A stretch of 38,002 bases of DNA from Actinomycetota bacterium (GCA_018896525.1 JAHIMR010000105.1:1-38002); one strand, 5' to 3'; numbered from the stretch's first letter, positions 8,657 to 16,383 are shown. Numbers and translations: made by a program. Notes: a model not told the origin generated them from the letters alone.

Positions 8657-9784
8657 ATGACAGCAGAAGAGATGCAGCCGACGAAGAAGGCCACCAGGGA
8701 TTACCGCTCCTACTCGGATACCCCGTGGGATATCTGGGACGTGATGTACGCCCGCAGGTCGAACAGGAAGTACATTCCGGCCCGACTGTCAGGCGAGTTT
8801 ACCGGGTCTCTCGAGGAGATCGTGGGGCTTTCCGGCGGCGTCAGGGGCGCCGGGAGTGAGAGTATCATCCCGGTGACCGACCAGGCGAAAGCCGACCTTC
8901 TGAGGCGCCGCTTGCTGAGAGGCGTCAGGAACAAGATAAACCTGTGGCTTGCCCGGGCCCCGGTAAGCGGATTCCTGGTGATAGCCGTTCCGGCGGGTGA
9001 CGCCGGGGCGGACCGCCCCCGCGAGTTGCCACTGGCGGTGATGGCGGTGGAGGATTGCGTCCTGTGGCTCACCTCGGTTGGGATGGGCACCTGCTGGCTG
9101 GCCGGTGTGAACCAGCAGGAGATCGCCGGGGTACTGGGCCTGGCCGGGGACGTGGCCGTTCCCGTGATCGTGTGCCTGGGTAAGCCGAAGCCGACGGGGC
9201 GTTCGATGAACTTCGACAGTCTCATGGCAAGGACGATGTCCAGGCGCAGGAAGCCGCTTTCTGTAATCGCCTCGGTGGAGACAGCCGACAGGTCGTATCC
9301 TGCTCAGGTCATTCCCTCACATCCTTTCTCCGCTGTTCCTGTTCAGGAGGTCACAGGTCTCCTGGAGCGGGTTCGCGACAGGACGGCAACTCCGGAGCCA
9401 CCCCTTGAACTGGTGGTCGACGCCTGCATGGAGGCGGCAAGGATCGCGCCCAGCGCGAGCAATTTGCAGAAATGGCGGTTCGTACTGGTAAAGGACAAGA
9501 AAAACCTTGATGAGCTTTCCGGCCTCTCAGGTGGGGTAAACGGGGGGCGATGGCGGGCCGCTATTGTCGCCGCCGGCGAAGAGGGTGGGCTGGGACAGGT
9601 CATCCTCGAGAAGCCGTTCTGGATGATAGATGTGCCTATCGCACTGTCCCATATGTCGCTCATGGCCGCCTCGATGGGGTGCGGAGCCGAGGTGCGGGTC
9701 GATGGAATTGACGAAGGTGGCATCAACCGGATGGTGCGGCTGCCTTCCGGGGTCCGCACGGTGGGGGTCCTGGGGATTCTTTGA
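8657..9784 (+). CDS. Nitroreductase-fold flavoprotein, TM1586-like two-lobed type
   Basis: 375 residues from the ATG at 8657; a GTG at 8654 is also in frame. The N-terminal lobe has the FMN-binding start YARRSNRKY (31-39) and GMGTCWLAG near 145. The second lobe has ARIAPSASNLQKWRFVLV near 260 and PIALSHMSLMAASMGCGAE near 325, which is the usual C-terminal nitroreductase pattern. This spread over a long chain fits the TM1586 nitroreductase family, in which one chain mimics the usual homodimer. FMN-dependent NAD(P)H reduction of an unknown acceptor is expected. AGGGGAG immediately precedes the start. It is divergent from the RPH-like operon. Confidence 0.75.
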   Translation: MTAEEMQPTKKATRDYRSYSDTPWDIWDVMYARRSNRKYIPARLSGEFTGSLEEIVGLSGGVRGAGSESIIPVTDQAKADLLRRRLLRGVRNKINLWLARAPVSGFLVIAVPAGDAGADRPRELPLAVMAVEDCVLWLTSVGMGTCWLAGVNQQEIAGVLGLAGDVAVPVIVCLGKPKPTGRSMNFDSLMARTMSRRRKPLSVIASVETADRSYPAQVIPSHPFSAVPVQEVTGLLERVRDRTATPEPPLELVVDACMEAARIAPSASNLQKWRFVLVKDKKNLDELSGLSGGVNGGRWRAAIVAAGEEGGLGQVILEKPFWMIDVPIALSHMSLMAASMGCGAEVRVDGIDEGGINRMVRLPSGVRTVGVLGIL

Positions 9785-9830
9785 GCCGCTATCGGATGGA
9801 ACGGGGCACTAAGTGGAAACGGGGGTTTAG

Positions 9831-10058
9831 ATGTTGAGGAACCGGGGGCTGTCGTTCGGGGAGGAGGAGCGCATATTGCTGGAGAGGATAGTAGTGGACG
9901 AAGACCGTGAGGCCGCGTTTGAGTTCCTGCGCGACGTTGTTTACCCGAGGGTGACGGACGACTCGGGGCCGGACAGTTGCCTTCATGACATATCGAAACC
10001 GGTGGACGGGGTGAAAAGGCCGATCAAGACGCACAAGAACATAGGCTCGTTCGATTGA
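9831..10058 (+). CDS. Small hypothetical protein (75 residues)
   Basis: It starts at ATG 9831 after GGGGG at five-base spacing, and it lies in a plus-strand series between the nitroreductase and the alpha/beta hydrolase. The product is highly charged, with an EEERILLERIVVDEDREAAFEFLRD helix-like segment and an ISKPVDGVKRPIKTHKNIG tail. It has no signal, TM segment or cysteine cluster. I do not recognise the family. The spacing and SD make it a believable gene, but codon bias alone cannot prove it. Confidence 0.5.
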   Translation: MLRNRGLSFGEEERILLERIVVDEDREAAFEFLRDVVYPRVTDDSGPDSCLHDISKPVDGVKRPIKTHKNIGSFD

Positions 10059-10082
10059 GGGACGCAATTCGATTGAGGGACG
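10050..10082. repeat. 15-nt direct repeat at the end of the small hypothetical gene
   Basis: TTCGATTGAGGGACG occurs at 10050-10064 and 10068-10082. The first copy contains the stop of the small gene; the second runs into the SD of the alpha/beta hydrolase. It looks like a local tandem duplication. Confidence 0.7.
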
Positions 10083-10098
10083 TAAGGGGAGGTCTGCT

Positions 10099-10959
10099 TT
10101 GATACGGTATGCAGGGCAGGAGAAGTTCGTGAAACTGGACGGGAGTCGTATCTGCTACATCGACGAGGGAGAAGGCCCCCCGCTGCTGTTCTTGCACGGC
10201 ATCGGCGGATCTATAAGCAACTGGGCCCCCAACATCGAGCACTTCAAGCGGCGGTACCGGGTGATAGCGCTGGACCTGCCGGGGTTCGGGAAGTCCGGCT
10301 ACGTCGACGCCGATTACGGCCTCGAGTTCCATGCCCGCGCCATCCGGGGACTGCTGGCGCACCTGGGAGTGGACAGGGTGTCGATAGTGGGCAACTCACT
10401 GGGGGGGCTCATCACCCTTCATATCGCGCTCTACCATAACGAGCTGGTGGAGACGATCACCCTGGTCGACAACGCCGGGGGTCACAAGTTCCCGGTGCTG
10501 ATACGGCGGGCGCTCAAGGTTCTGCCTCTAAAGTGGCTGAAGCGCATCATCCTTTTTATTACCTCCTACATGATAAGGTTCAGGTTTGCCTACCGCCTGG
10601 GAGGTATCTATGAAATCAACCGTTACACCAGGGCACTGCTGGACGAGGCCGTTTCGACGGCCCGACGACCGGATGTTGACCGGTATCTCGAGGCGTACGT
10701 GAGGACGGCGCGGACCGCGCTCGACGTGACATACCAGGAACGACTGGGCGAGATATGCAAGCCGACGCTGATAGTCTGGGGGCAGAAGGACCTGGGTCTT
10801 CCCCTGAAGGTGGGGCAGCGGATAAACACCGCGATCAAGGGCTCGTTCCTGGTGGCGATACCGCGCGCCGCCCACGTGCCGCAACTGGACCAGCCCGAGG
10901 CGTTCAACGCGGCCCTCGACCGTTTCCTGACAGGGGCCTTGAAGTGCCTCGTTCCATGA
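10099..10959 (+). CDS. Alpha/beta hydrolase
   Basis: 286 residues, normal for a single-domain alpha/beta hydrolase. The oxyanion segment is FLHGIGGSISNW (31-42), the nucleophile elbow is GNSLGG with S100, the acid is D231 in WGQKDLG, and the base is H259 in RAAHVPQ. A lid-like region at 130-200 is basic and hydrophobic, which suits a lipid-like ester or C-C bond substrate (MhpC/BphD-like proteins look similar). The start is TTG at 10099, strongly supported by AAGGGGAGG six bases upstream. The last codons and stop lie inside the left arm of a palindromic repeat (10944-11024), so the C-terminus may have been reshaped by that element. Confidence 0.85.
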   Translation: MIRYAGQEKFVKLDGSRICYIDEGEGPPLLFLHGIGGSISNWAPNIEHFKRRYRVIALDLPGFGKSGYVDADYGLEFHARAIRGLLAHLGVDRVSIVGNSLGGLITLHIALYHNELVETITLVDNAGGHKFPVLIRRALKVLPLKWLKRIILFITSYMIRFRFAYRLGGIYEINRYTRALLDEAVSTARRPDVDRYLEAYVRTARTALDVTYQERLGEICKPTLIVWGQKDLGLPLKVGQRINTAIKGSFLVAIPRAAHVPQLDQPEAFNAALDRFLTGALKCLVP

Positions 10960-11024
10960 ATACGCCTTGCCGGAGCGGCGCTTCGACGCTCTCGGTGCTT
11001 AACCGTATCTATGGAACGAAGTAC
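10944..11024 (-). repeat. Palindromic dispersed element, copy 3 (81 bp, internally deleted)
   Basis: In minus orientation this matches the 162-bp element at 29256-29417, including GCACCGAGAGCGTCGAAGCG and the next CCGCTCCGGCAAGGCG. It then jumps from GGCAAGGCG straight to the far end (TATT), losing about 80 bp across a shared GCG. The arms GTGCCTCGTTCCAT (10944-10957) and ATGGAACGAAGTAC (11011-11024) pair with one mismatch and one G-U. The left arm overlaps the hydrolase stop codon. Confidence 0.8.
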
Positions 11025-11054
11025 TTAAGAAAGCGATTTGCCCGCTCGGCGCTA

Positions 11055-11256
11055 CTCTCATGCGAGCCGCATGAGCTACGTTTCAGGAATTACCTGGGGT
11101 ACGGGATACGACTCGGTTTTGACGGGCCAATCGCGTACAATACCCGCAACGGGCGAGGTATCAAGATGGTCGTCGAGGGATTCAAGAGGCCGTACGTTAT
11201 TCCGGTTGACGACCCCCCGAAGGTGTGTGCCCTGCTCTCGGGTAACGGCCACCCAG
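11055..11256 (+). pseudogene. Relic of a bacterial PH-domain-like membrane protein (C-terminal fragment)
   Basis: One plus frame reads RNYLGYGIRLGFDGPIAYNT, then RNGRGIKMVVEGFKRPYVIP and VDDPPKVCALL. This resembles the last strands and helix of PH-like (bPH) domain proteins, where GWGIR and a final DDPxxxxxLL helix are common. There is no start, SD or N-terminal domain; instead the palindromic element ends just upstream, and a repeat hairpin begins just downstream at 11261. I read it as a decayed gene remnant. The rest of 10960-11367 (408 bases without an intact gene) is repeats and the SD of the MBL gene. Confidence 0.5.
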
Positions 11257-11260
11257 TGGA

Positions 11261-11314
11261 GTCAGGTGTTAGGCGGTCCGCCGAAACATCAGAGTCGAGT
11301 TCGGAACACCTGAC
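11261..11314. repeat. Dispersed hairpin repeat, GTCAGGTGTT type
   Basis: GTCAGGTGTT (11261-11270) pairs with AACACCTGAC (11305-11314). Flanks CCCAGTGG before and CCCTCCCTCGCAAACAGGC after match those of the copy at 22182-22241, although the 34-nt loop differs in sequence. Confidence 0.8.
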
Positions 11315-11367
11315 CCCTCCCTCGCAAACAGGCGGAGGTTAGACAAACAATCAAGAGGGGAGATCTC

Positions 11368-12096
11368 ATGAAGAGCATTCCACCGGTTCACAAGGTAAAG
11401 GGATACGGGACCGGCAACATGTACATCGTCGAGGGGGAGGAACTGGTGCTGGTGGACACCGGCGTTCCACGGGATTACCGCCTGCTGGTCGACCGTATAA
11501 AGAGCCTGGGGCGCTCTCCGGTAGAGGTGGGCCATATACTGCTGACCCACTTCCATGTTGACCACGCCGGTTGCGCCGATGCCTTTCGCCGCCTCTCGCA
11601 CGCGAAGGTGTACGCTCACAAGGATGATGTCCCGTTCATCGAGGGCAAGGAGAGGATAGAGAGCATACACAAGAAGGGGGTCCTGGGGCGGGCGGCGTCA
11701 CTTGTCCCCAACACTGCCCACAAGTATACCCGGGTGCCATCGGTGGAGGTCGACGAGCCGCTGGAGGATGGGGACGTGATACCTGTCCTCCACGGGATCA
11801 AGGTGATGCACACACCGGGACACACTCCCGGTTCCGCCTGCTTCTACCTGGAGGAGTATGGCGTGCTGTTCACCGGCGACGCGATAATCAACAGTTACCA
11901 TTTCCTGACCCTTCCAACCGTGGGGTTCTCGAATGACTTCGACGAGGCCGCGAGGTCAGTCTGCCGGGTCGCGGACATCTTCGAGGACGGGGGGCTGTGG
12001 CTCATCTGCCCGGGGCACGGCCCCATAGTAGAGCAGGACCCAAGGGAGAAACTCCTGCGCCTGCGGGGGAGGATCATGAGGAAGGGCAGGGCATAG
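11368..12096 (+). CDS. MBL-fold metallo-hydrolase
   Basis: 242 residues, a standard size. The metal motif is H61-x-H63-x-D65-H66 (LTHFHVDHAG), with H152 in HTPGHTPGS, D171 in FTGDAI and H217 in CPGHGPIV. This complete binuclear zinc set predicts an active hydrolase of the glyoxalase-II/lactonase-like group; the substrate is not predictable. GGGGAG eight bases before the ATG at 11368 supports the start. It is the last plus-strand gene before a convergent hairpin at 12121. Confidence 0.9.
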   Translation: MKSIPPVHKVKGYGTGNMYIVEGEELVLVDTGVPRDYRLLVDRIKSLGRSPVEVGHILLTHFHVDHAGCADAFRRLSHAKVYAHKDDVPFIEGKERIESIHKKGVLGRAASLVPNTAHKYTRVPSVEVDEPLEDGDVIPVLHGIKVMHTPGHTPGSACFYLEEYGVLFTGDAIINSYHFLTLPTVGFSNDFDEAARSVCRVADIFEDGGLWLICPGHGPIVEQDPREKLLRLRGRIMRKGRA

Positions 12097-12120
12097 CATC
12101 TACTGGGATCGGGACAAGAA

Positions 12121-12144
12121 GAGCCGCGACTGAAGTCGCGGCTC
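12121..12144. terminator. Strong hairpin between convergent genes
   Basis: GAGCCGCGACT (12121-12131) and AGTCGCGGCTC (12134-12144) form an 11-bp perfect palindrome. On the minus strand it is followed by TTCTTGTC, a modest U-rich tail, so it best fits termination of the thiolase/DUF35 operon and may act in both directions. Confidence 0.6.
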
Positions 12145-12174
12145 AACTGCGCGTAGGTTAACTTGTTAACGCGT

Positions 12175-12648
12175 TCAGACCTGCCGGAAGCCCTTGATGT
12201 CGAAGATGCCGCCCTCGCGGTCCTTCTTTGCCTTGAGCACCGGCTTGACCTTCCTGCCGATCGTCACCTTGTCCGGCTTCGCGTCGATGAAGTGGACGAA
12301 CTTGGCGCCCTCGGTGCCATCTACCTCGATCAGGCCCACTACGTCCGGCTCCTTCTTGGGCGAGCCGTCCATGTCCAGGTGGCACACGGTGTACGAATAG
12401 ACGGTACCGGTTCCCGGGACCTTGAACGTGCGTGTTATCTCACTGAAGCAACGCTCGCAGAAGATCCTGCAGGGGAAGTAGACCGCGCCGCACTCGGGGC
12501 AACGGCTTGCCAGGAACTCGCCCTTCTCCTTTATCGCATTGAAGAACTTCTCCAGGCCGAGCCCGTAGGTATATACGTAGTTCACCGGGATCTTGCCCTC
12601 GAAGTACGAAAGATCGACGTTTCTCTCTATGCGTTCAGAGAGTCCCAT
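12175..12648 (-). CDS. DUF35-type Zn-ribbon/OB-fold protein (thiolase partner), second copy
   Basis: 157 residues. A rubredoxin-like zinc ribbon is formed by C50-x2-C53 and C64-x2-C67 (CPECG...FCERC), followed by an OB-fold with GTGTVYSYTVCHLD and VGLIEVDG. DUF35 proteins bind acyl-CoA and form complexes with thiolase-fold partners, as in the archaeal thiolase/HMG-CoA synthase complex, in ChsH2-Ltp2 for steroid side-chain cleavage, and in BbsA-BbsB. It ends the minus-strand operon. Its ATG lies two bases after the stop of the first DUF35 gene, so translation is coupled. Confidence 0.85.
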   Translation of the reverse strand: MGLSERIERNVDLSYFEGKIPVNYVYTYGLGLEKFFNAIKEKGEFLASRCPECGAVYFPCRIFCERCFSEITRTFKVPGTGTVYSYTVCHLDMDGSPKKEPDVVGLIEVDGTEGAKFVHFIDAKPDKVTIGRKVKPVLKAKKDREGGIFDIKGFRQV

Positions 12649-12650
12649 TG

Positions 12651-13211
12651 CTATCGCCCCCCGCTCTTCTTCTTTTTACTCTTCTTACGGGCCGCCCTTA
12701 ACGGCTTGAAGTGCATGATGTCGGTGATGGAGCCCTCACGCTCGCCGGGTTTCTTCCAGACCGCCTTTACCTTCATGCCGATCTTTATCCTGTCAGGGTC
12801 AACCTCGCCCAGGACGTGGAGTATGCCCATGCCCGGGGAGGCGCCGTCGATGTGTATCAGCGCCGGCAGGTGCAGCGGCTCGCCTTCGGGGATGCGGCTT
12901 GCGTCCCAGTTGACGTGGCAAAGCGAGTAGGTGTTCACGGTGCCGGTGTCCTTGCAGTAGACCCATTCGTCGGTGGCCCTCCAGCAGAGCTCGCAGAACA
13001 TACGGGGCGGAATCATTATCCTCCCGCACTTATTGCACTTGCGGGCGATTATCTTCCCGTTCTTCAGTTCCTCGAGGTAACGACCAATGGCGACACCGTC
13101 GTCCCAGGCGTACTCAAGGTCCGGGGTCTGTGCTAACGTCAGCACTTTGCCCCTGTCAATATCACTCTGCTTGAGTTGGGTGCCACCGAGCTTGAATTTT
13201 CCGAGTTCCAT
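12651..13211 (-). CDS. DUF35-type Zn-ribbon/OB-fold protein (thiolase partner), first copy
   Basis: 186 residues. The zinc ribbon is C59-x2-C62 and C73-x2-C76 (CNKCG...FCELC), then an OB-fold with GTVNTYSLCHVNWD and LIHIDGASPGMGILH. A lysine-rich tail (KKSKKKKSGGR) ends the chain. AAGGGGG eight bases before the ATG at 13211 supports the start. It follows the downstream thiolase-fold gene by 13 bp. Two different DUF35 subunits next to two different thiolase-fold subunits suggest paired heteromeric complexes or one larger complex. Confidence 0.85.
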   Translation of the reverse strand: MELGKFKLGGTQLKQSDIDRGKVLTLAQTPDLEYAWDDGVAIGRYLEELKNGKIIARKCNKCGRIMIPPRMFCELCWRATDEWVYCKDTGTVNTYSLCHVNWDASRIPEGEPLHLPALIHIDGASPGMGILHVLGEVDPDRIKIGMKVKAVWKKPGEREGSITDIMHFKPLRAARKKSKKKKSGGR

Positions 13212-13224
13212 CTAAAGCACCCCC

Positions 13225-14385
13225 TTATCTTCTCATTACCACTACGGTGCCGACCTGCATGAGGTCGCCCCACGCCTGCGCCAAACCGCAGGTGGGGTTC
13301 CCCGGGACCTGCCGCTTCTCCGCTTCGCCGCGAAGCTGCAGGAAGATCTCAATGACCTTCATGAGACCGGTGGCGGAGATCGGGTTTCCAACCCCCAGCG
13401 CTCCCCCGGAGGGGCACATCGGCCTGTCGCCGTCGCGCTGGGTCACCCCGTCGGCCAGCAACTGCGGCGCTTCGCCCCGGTCCGCCAGGAGCAGGCCTTC
13501 CATGTGGTGCAGCTCCTTGTAGGTGAACGGGTCGTACGGCTCGGCTATCTCGATCTCTCTCCTGGGCTCCTTGATGCCGGCCATGTCGTAGGCCATCCGG
13601 GCGGCCTTCTCCACGTAACGAGGGTAGGAGAGGTCACGGGTCGCCCAGTACGCCGTGTCCAGGTTCCAGCCAACGCCGTCGATCCATACCGGCTTGTCGG
13701 TTATACGCTTGGCCGCGTGCTCGCCGGCCAGCACTATGGCCGCCGCGCCGTCGCTGGCCGGGCTGATGTCCAGCCGGTTTACCGGCCACGCCAGCAGCTC
13801 GCTGTTCAGCACGTCGTCCACGGTGATGTCCATGGGAAGCTGCGCCGACGGGTGGTCCATGGCGTTCTTTTTGTTCTTGACCGAAACCGGTGCGATATCC
13901 CTCTTGGTGAGGCCGTAGGTCTCCATGTACCGGTTGTACTCCAGGGCGAATATCCAGATAAGCGTGGGATCGAGCGCCTGCTCCGTGGTGTGGTCGAATA
14001 TCGTCAGGAACGCGCCCTGGGGGTGCGGATAACATGTCGACATCTTCTCGGAGCAGACCACCAGGCAGGTGTCGAACATTCCCGACGCCACGTGCATCCA
14101 CCCGTGGATGGGGGCGAAGACGCCGGTGCCGCCTCCCACGAACTGGCGCATGTACGGCTTCCGCCAACCTCCGGATCCGTCAGAGAGGTACTCGCCTTTC
14201 ATGTGCACGCCGTCAAAGGCGTCGGGGGCGGTGCCCAGGCTGACAGAGTCTATGTCTTTCAGCGAGAGCCCGCACGAATCAAGCGCCATCTTGGAGGCCT
14301 GCCAGGCGAGCTCTTTTCCGGTTTCCTGGGCGCGTCGGACGAACTTGGTTATCCCCGCACCCACAATTGCGACTTTTTGACTCAC
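13225..14385 (-). CDS. Thiolase-fold protein lacking the nucleophilic Cys (SCP2-thiolase/Ltp2-like)
   Basis: 386 residues with the thiolase framework: KVAIVGAGITKFVRR at the start, DGAAAIVLAGE in the middle, GGALGVGNPISATG and CGLAQAWG near the end. At the position where thiolases have CxSGxxAL the sequence reads GGTGVFAP, so the acyl-accepting cysteine is replaced by glycine. The usual GHP becomes GNP. Loss of these residues is known in Ltp2-type retro-aldolases that work with DUF35 partners. A C-C cleaving or acyl-CoA binding role is therefore more likely than classical thiolysis (inference). It starts with GTG at 14385 behind AAGGAGG. Confidence 0.8.
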   Translation of the reverse strand: MSQKVAIVGAGITKFVRRAQETGKELAWQASKMALDSCGLSLKDIDSVSLGTAPDAFDGVHMKGEYLSDGSGGWRKPYMRQFVGGGTGVFAPIHGWMHVASGMFDTCLVVCSEKMSTCYPHPQGAFLTIFDHTTEQALDPTLIWIFALEYNRYMETYGLTKRDIAPVSVKNKKNAMDHPSAQLPMDITVDDVLNSELLAWPVNRLDISPASDGAAAIVLAGEHAAKRITDKPVWIDGVGWNLDTAYWATRDLSYPRYVEKAARMAYDMAGIKEPRREIEIAEPYDPFTYKELHHMEGLLLADRGEAPQLLADGVTQRDGDRPMCPSGGALGVGNPISATGLMKVIEIFLQLRGEAEKRQVPGNPTCGLAQAWGDLMQVGTVVVMRR

Positions 14386-14398
14386 TGATCACACCTCC

Positions 14399-15550
14399 TT
14401 ACTTGTTGGATAGAATCGCGACAGCGGCTGAGGTCGTCGGCTCTCCCCGCCAGGCCTGCGCAAGGCCCGTGTGGGCGTTCGCGATCTGCCTGCTTCCCGC
14501 AGTCCCGCGAAGCTGGAGCACGATCTCCATAAGCTTCTGGGCCCCGGCTGCCTCGAACAGGTGACCAACTCCGAGGTCGCCCCCGGATACGTTGACCGGG
14601 AGGTCGCCTCCCCTGGTGGTGCGCCCGTCCTCGAGGGCGAGGCCGGCGCGACCGGGTTCGAAGAGCCTCAGAGCTTCAATGTACTCGAGTTCTTTGAAGG
14701 AAACCTCGTCGGTAACCTCCGCCAGGTCTATCTCCCTGGCGGGGTACTTGATTCCCGCCATCTTGTAGGCCATGTCGCCGGCGAGCCTTGTCGATACCGC
14801 GTTTCCCCAGTCACGGGACTCGAGGGATGGCGAATCGGTTGACCAACCGACCCCTTTGACCCATATGGGGTTGTCAGTCAGTGAACGGGCGGTCTGCTCA
14901 CTGCAGATAACGAAGACGATCGCGCCGTCCGCCACCTGGGCCAGGTCGAGGAGCCGGACCGGTTCGGAGACCGGTTCGGAGTCGAGGACGTTGTCCAGCG
15001 TAAGGTCCGCCGCGTAGGCGGCGACGGGGTTTTGGAGCGCGTTGGCGCGGTTCTTGACCACGACCCGGGCGCACTGCTCGCGGGTCGCCTTGCCGTCGTG
15101 GAGAAAGCGGTTCATGGCCAGGCCGGACACGTAGCTGTAATGCTCGTCAAGCGGCCTGTTCAGTATCGGGTCGAAAGCGAAGTTGACCATGTTGGGAATG
15201 GTCTTCATGTTGGACAGCTTGGAAAGGGCCTGTACCGCGACGATGTCGAACTGGCCGGTCAACACAAGCATGGTTCCGACGGCAAGAGAGTGGATGGCAT
15301 CTCCGGGAATCGTCTGTACCGGCTTGAGCACCGCACCAAGCTGGTCGTTGCAGTACTCGTCGGAGATGCTGTAACCCTCGCAGAAGTCCTCGGAGGTGCA
15401 GACGAACGTGTCGATGTCCTTCGGCTCAATCCCCACCTCGTTATACGCCTTGGCCGCCGCTTCGTACGTCAGTTCCCGGAAAGAAGTACCGGGCGACCCA
15501 GCGCTGAACTCGGTGTAGCCAAGGCCGGTAATAGCAACCTTGCCTATCAT
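14399..15550 (-). CDS. Second thiolase-fold protein lacking the nucleophilic Cys
   Basis: 383 residues, first gene of the operon. The thiolase scaffold is clear: KVAITGLGYTEF, DGAIVFVICSEQTARSL, SGGDLGVGHLFEAAG and TGLAQAWRG. In place of the CxSG nucleophile segment it has PGDAIHSLAVG, with no cysteine. The histidine of the late GH motif is kept, but the C-terminal catalytic cysteine seen as CG in many thiolases is HTG here. It is divergent from the 13225-14385 protein (about the same length, modest similarity), so it looks like an old paralogue and a probable heteromeric partner. GGAGG seven bases before the ATG at 15550 supports the start. Confidence 0.8.
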   Translation of the reverse strand: MIGKVAITGLGYTEFSAGSPGTSFRELTYEAAAKAYNEVGIEPKDIDTFVCTSEDFCEGYSISDEYCNDQLGAVLKPVQTIPGDAIHSLAVGTMLVLTGQFDIVAVQALSKLSNMKTIPNMVNFAFDPILNRPLDEHYSYVSGLAMNRFLHDGKATREQCARVVVKNRANALQNPVAAYAADLTLDNVLDSEPVSEPVRLLDLAQVADGAIVFVICSEQTARSLTDNPIWVKGVGWSTDSPSLESRDWGNAVSTRLAGDMAYKMAGIKYPAREIDLAEVTDEVSFKELEYIEALRLFEPGRAGLALEDGRTTRGGDLPVNVSGGDLGVGHLFEAAGAQKLMEIVLQLRGTAGSRQIANAHTGLAQAWRGEPTTSAAVAILSNK

Positions 15551-15692
15551 ATTTAGACCTCCTAACTCGGCTGATAATGCAGAGATTCAGTTGTAGCGGG
15601 ACTCACCTCCATTCGGATGCCTGTAAGTCGTGTGCAAATGAATTGCGCATGACCGGTCGTAATCTCGTCCTTTTTCAGACAAAAGCCGTACC

Positions 15693-15719
15693 AGTATATC
15701 AAACTTAGGTTGTTAACAA
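15693..15719 (-). promoter_or_regulatory. Candidate promoter with overlapping palindromic operator for the thiolase operon
   Basis: On the minus strand TATACT (15693-15698) lies 15 bp downstream of TTGTTA (15714-15719). The latter is part of a perfect palindrome TTGTTAACAA (15710-15719) that could bind a dimeric regulator. The spacing is short for sigma70, so this is tentative. Nothing else is recognised in 15551-15728. Confidence 0.3.
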
Positions 15720-15728
15720 GCGGTCAGG

Positions 15729-16238
15729 TCACTGAATGGTTTTCTCGAGGTCCGGGCTGTACATGATGAGGAGCTCTACGATCCGGTTTCGCATTCCGTC
15801 CAGCTCGGCCTTGTCAGCCATGTAAAGCGGTTCCAGCTCCTCGCCGGACTGCGCCGAGAGGGCCCGTTCCAGCTGGTGCACCCTGTTTCGAAGGTACTCC
15901 TCGGTGAGCGTCTGGGCCTCCGCCAGGTTCATGTCCGGCGGCTCGTCAGGAGCGGCCACATCGATGATGAGTGATGTCAGGACCATACTCTGGTCGACGA
16001 GGTCGTCCAGACCGTCCTGGAGTCCGTACTGGCCCGCCTTGACCCTCCCGATGATGTCCAGGGCGCTCATGTCCAACTCCTTCTCGCTCGCGAGAGTTCC
16101 GGTTATCGCCTCGCGGGCGACGTAGTTCCTGTCGCTGCTGTCACTGTCGATACCGTCGCCACCGCCACAGGCGAGAGGAACGGCCGCCAGCGCTGCCGCC
16201 ATCGAGATAACCAGAGCGACCTTCATTATCTTTCGCAT
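15729..16238 (-). CDS. Lipoprotein of unknown function
   Basis: 169 residues from the ATG at 16238. A typical signal (MRKIMKVALVISMAAALAAV) ends in a PLAC lipobox with acylated C24, followed by GGGDG. The mature part is mostly predicted helical and acidic, with no domain I recognise. An upstream extension of the frame to 16334 would put repeat DNA in front of the signal peptide and is unlikely. No SD precedes the ATG, but a TATAAT lies six bases upstream, suggesting a leaderless transcript. Confidence 0.75.
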   Translation of the reverse strand: MRKIMKVALVISMAAALAAVPLACGGGDGIDSDSSDRNYVAREAITGTLASEKELDMSALDIIGRVKAGQYGLQDGLDDLVDQSMVLTSLIIDVAAPDEPPDMNLAEAQTLTEEYLRNRVHQLERALSAQSGEELEPLYMADKAELDGMRNRIVELLIMYSPDLEKTIQ

Positions 16239-16244
16239 GAGGAG

Positions 16245-16250
16245 ATTATA
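16245..16250 (-). promoter_or_regulatory. TATAAT six bases before the lipoprotein ATG (possible leaderless start)
   Basis: On the minus strand TATAAT is followed by CTCCTC and then the ATG at 16238. The distance places the expected transcription start at or next to the A of the start codon, and there is no SD. No convincing -35 is seen. Confidence 0.35.
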
Positions 16251-16254
16251 CGCA

Positions 16255-16383
16255 ATAAACGCAAGATGGTACCAGGTACAAACGCAATAAACGCAAGATG
16301 GTGACCGCAACAATGGGGCCAGGCCCCAACGCAACTACTTTATACGCAAAGTATGTGCAAAAAGGGCCTGGCCCCTTTTGCAC
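16255..16383. repeat. Cluster of AACGCAA-flanked hairpins
   Basis: The stretch between the divergent lipoprotein and M28 genes holds three palindromes separated by AACGCAA-like spacers: GGTACCAGGTAC near 16269, GGGGCC-A-GGCCCC (16315-16327), and a 14-bp-arm hairpin at 16355-16383 beginning GTGCAAAA and ending TTTTGCAC with one mismatch. The same design occurs after 37890. Confidence 0.8.
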
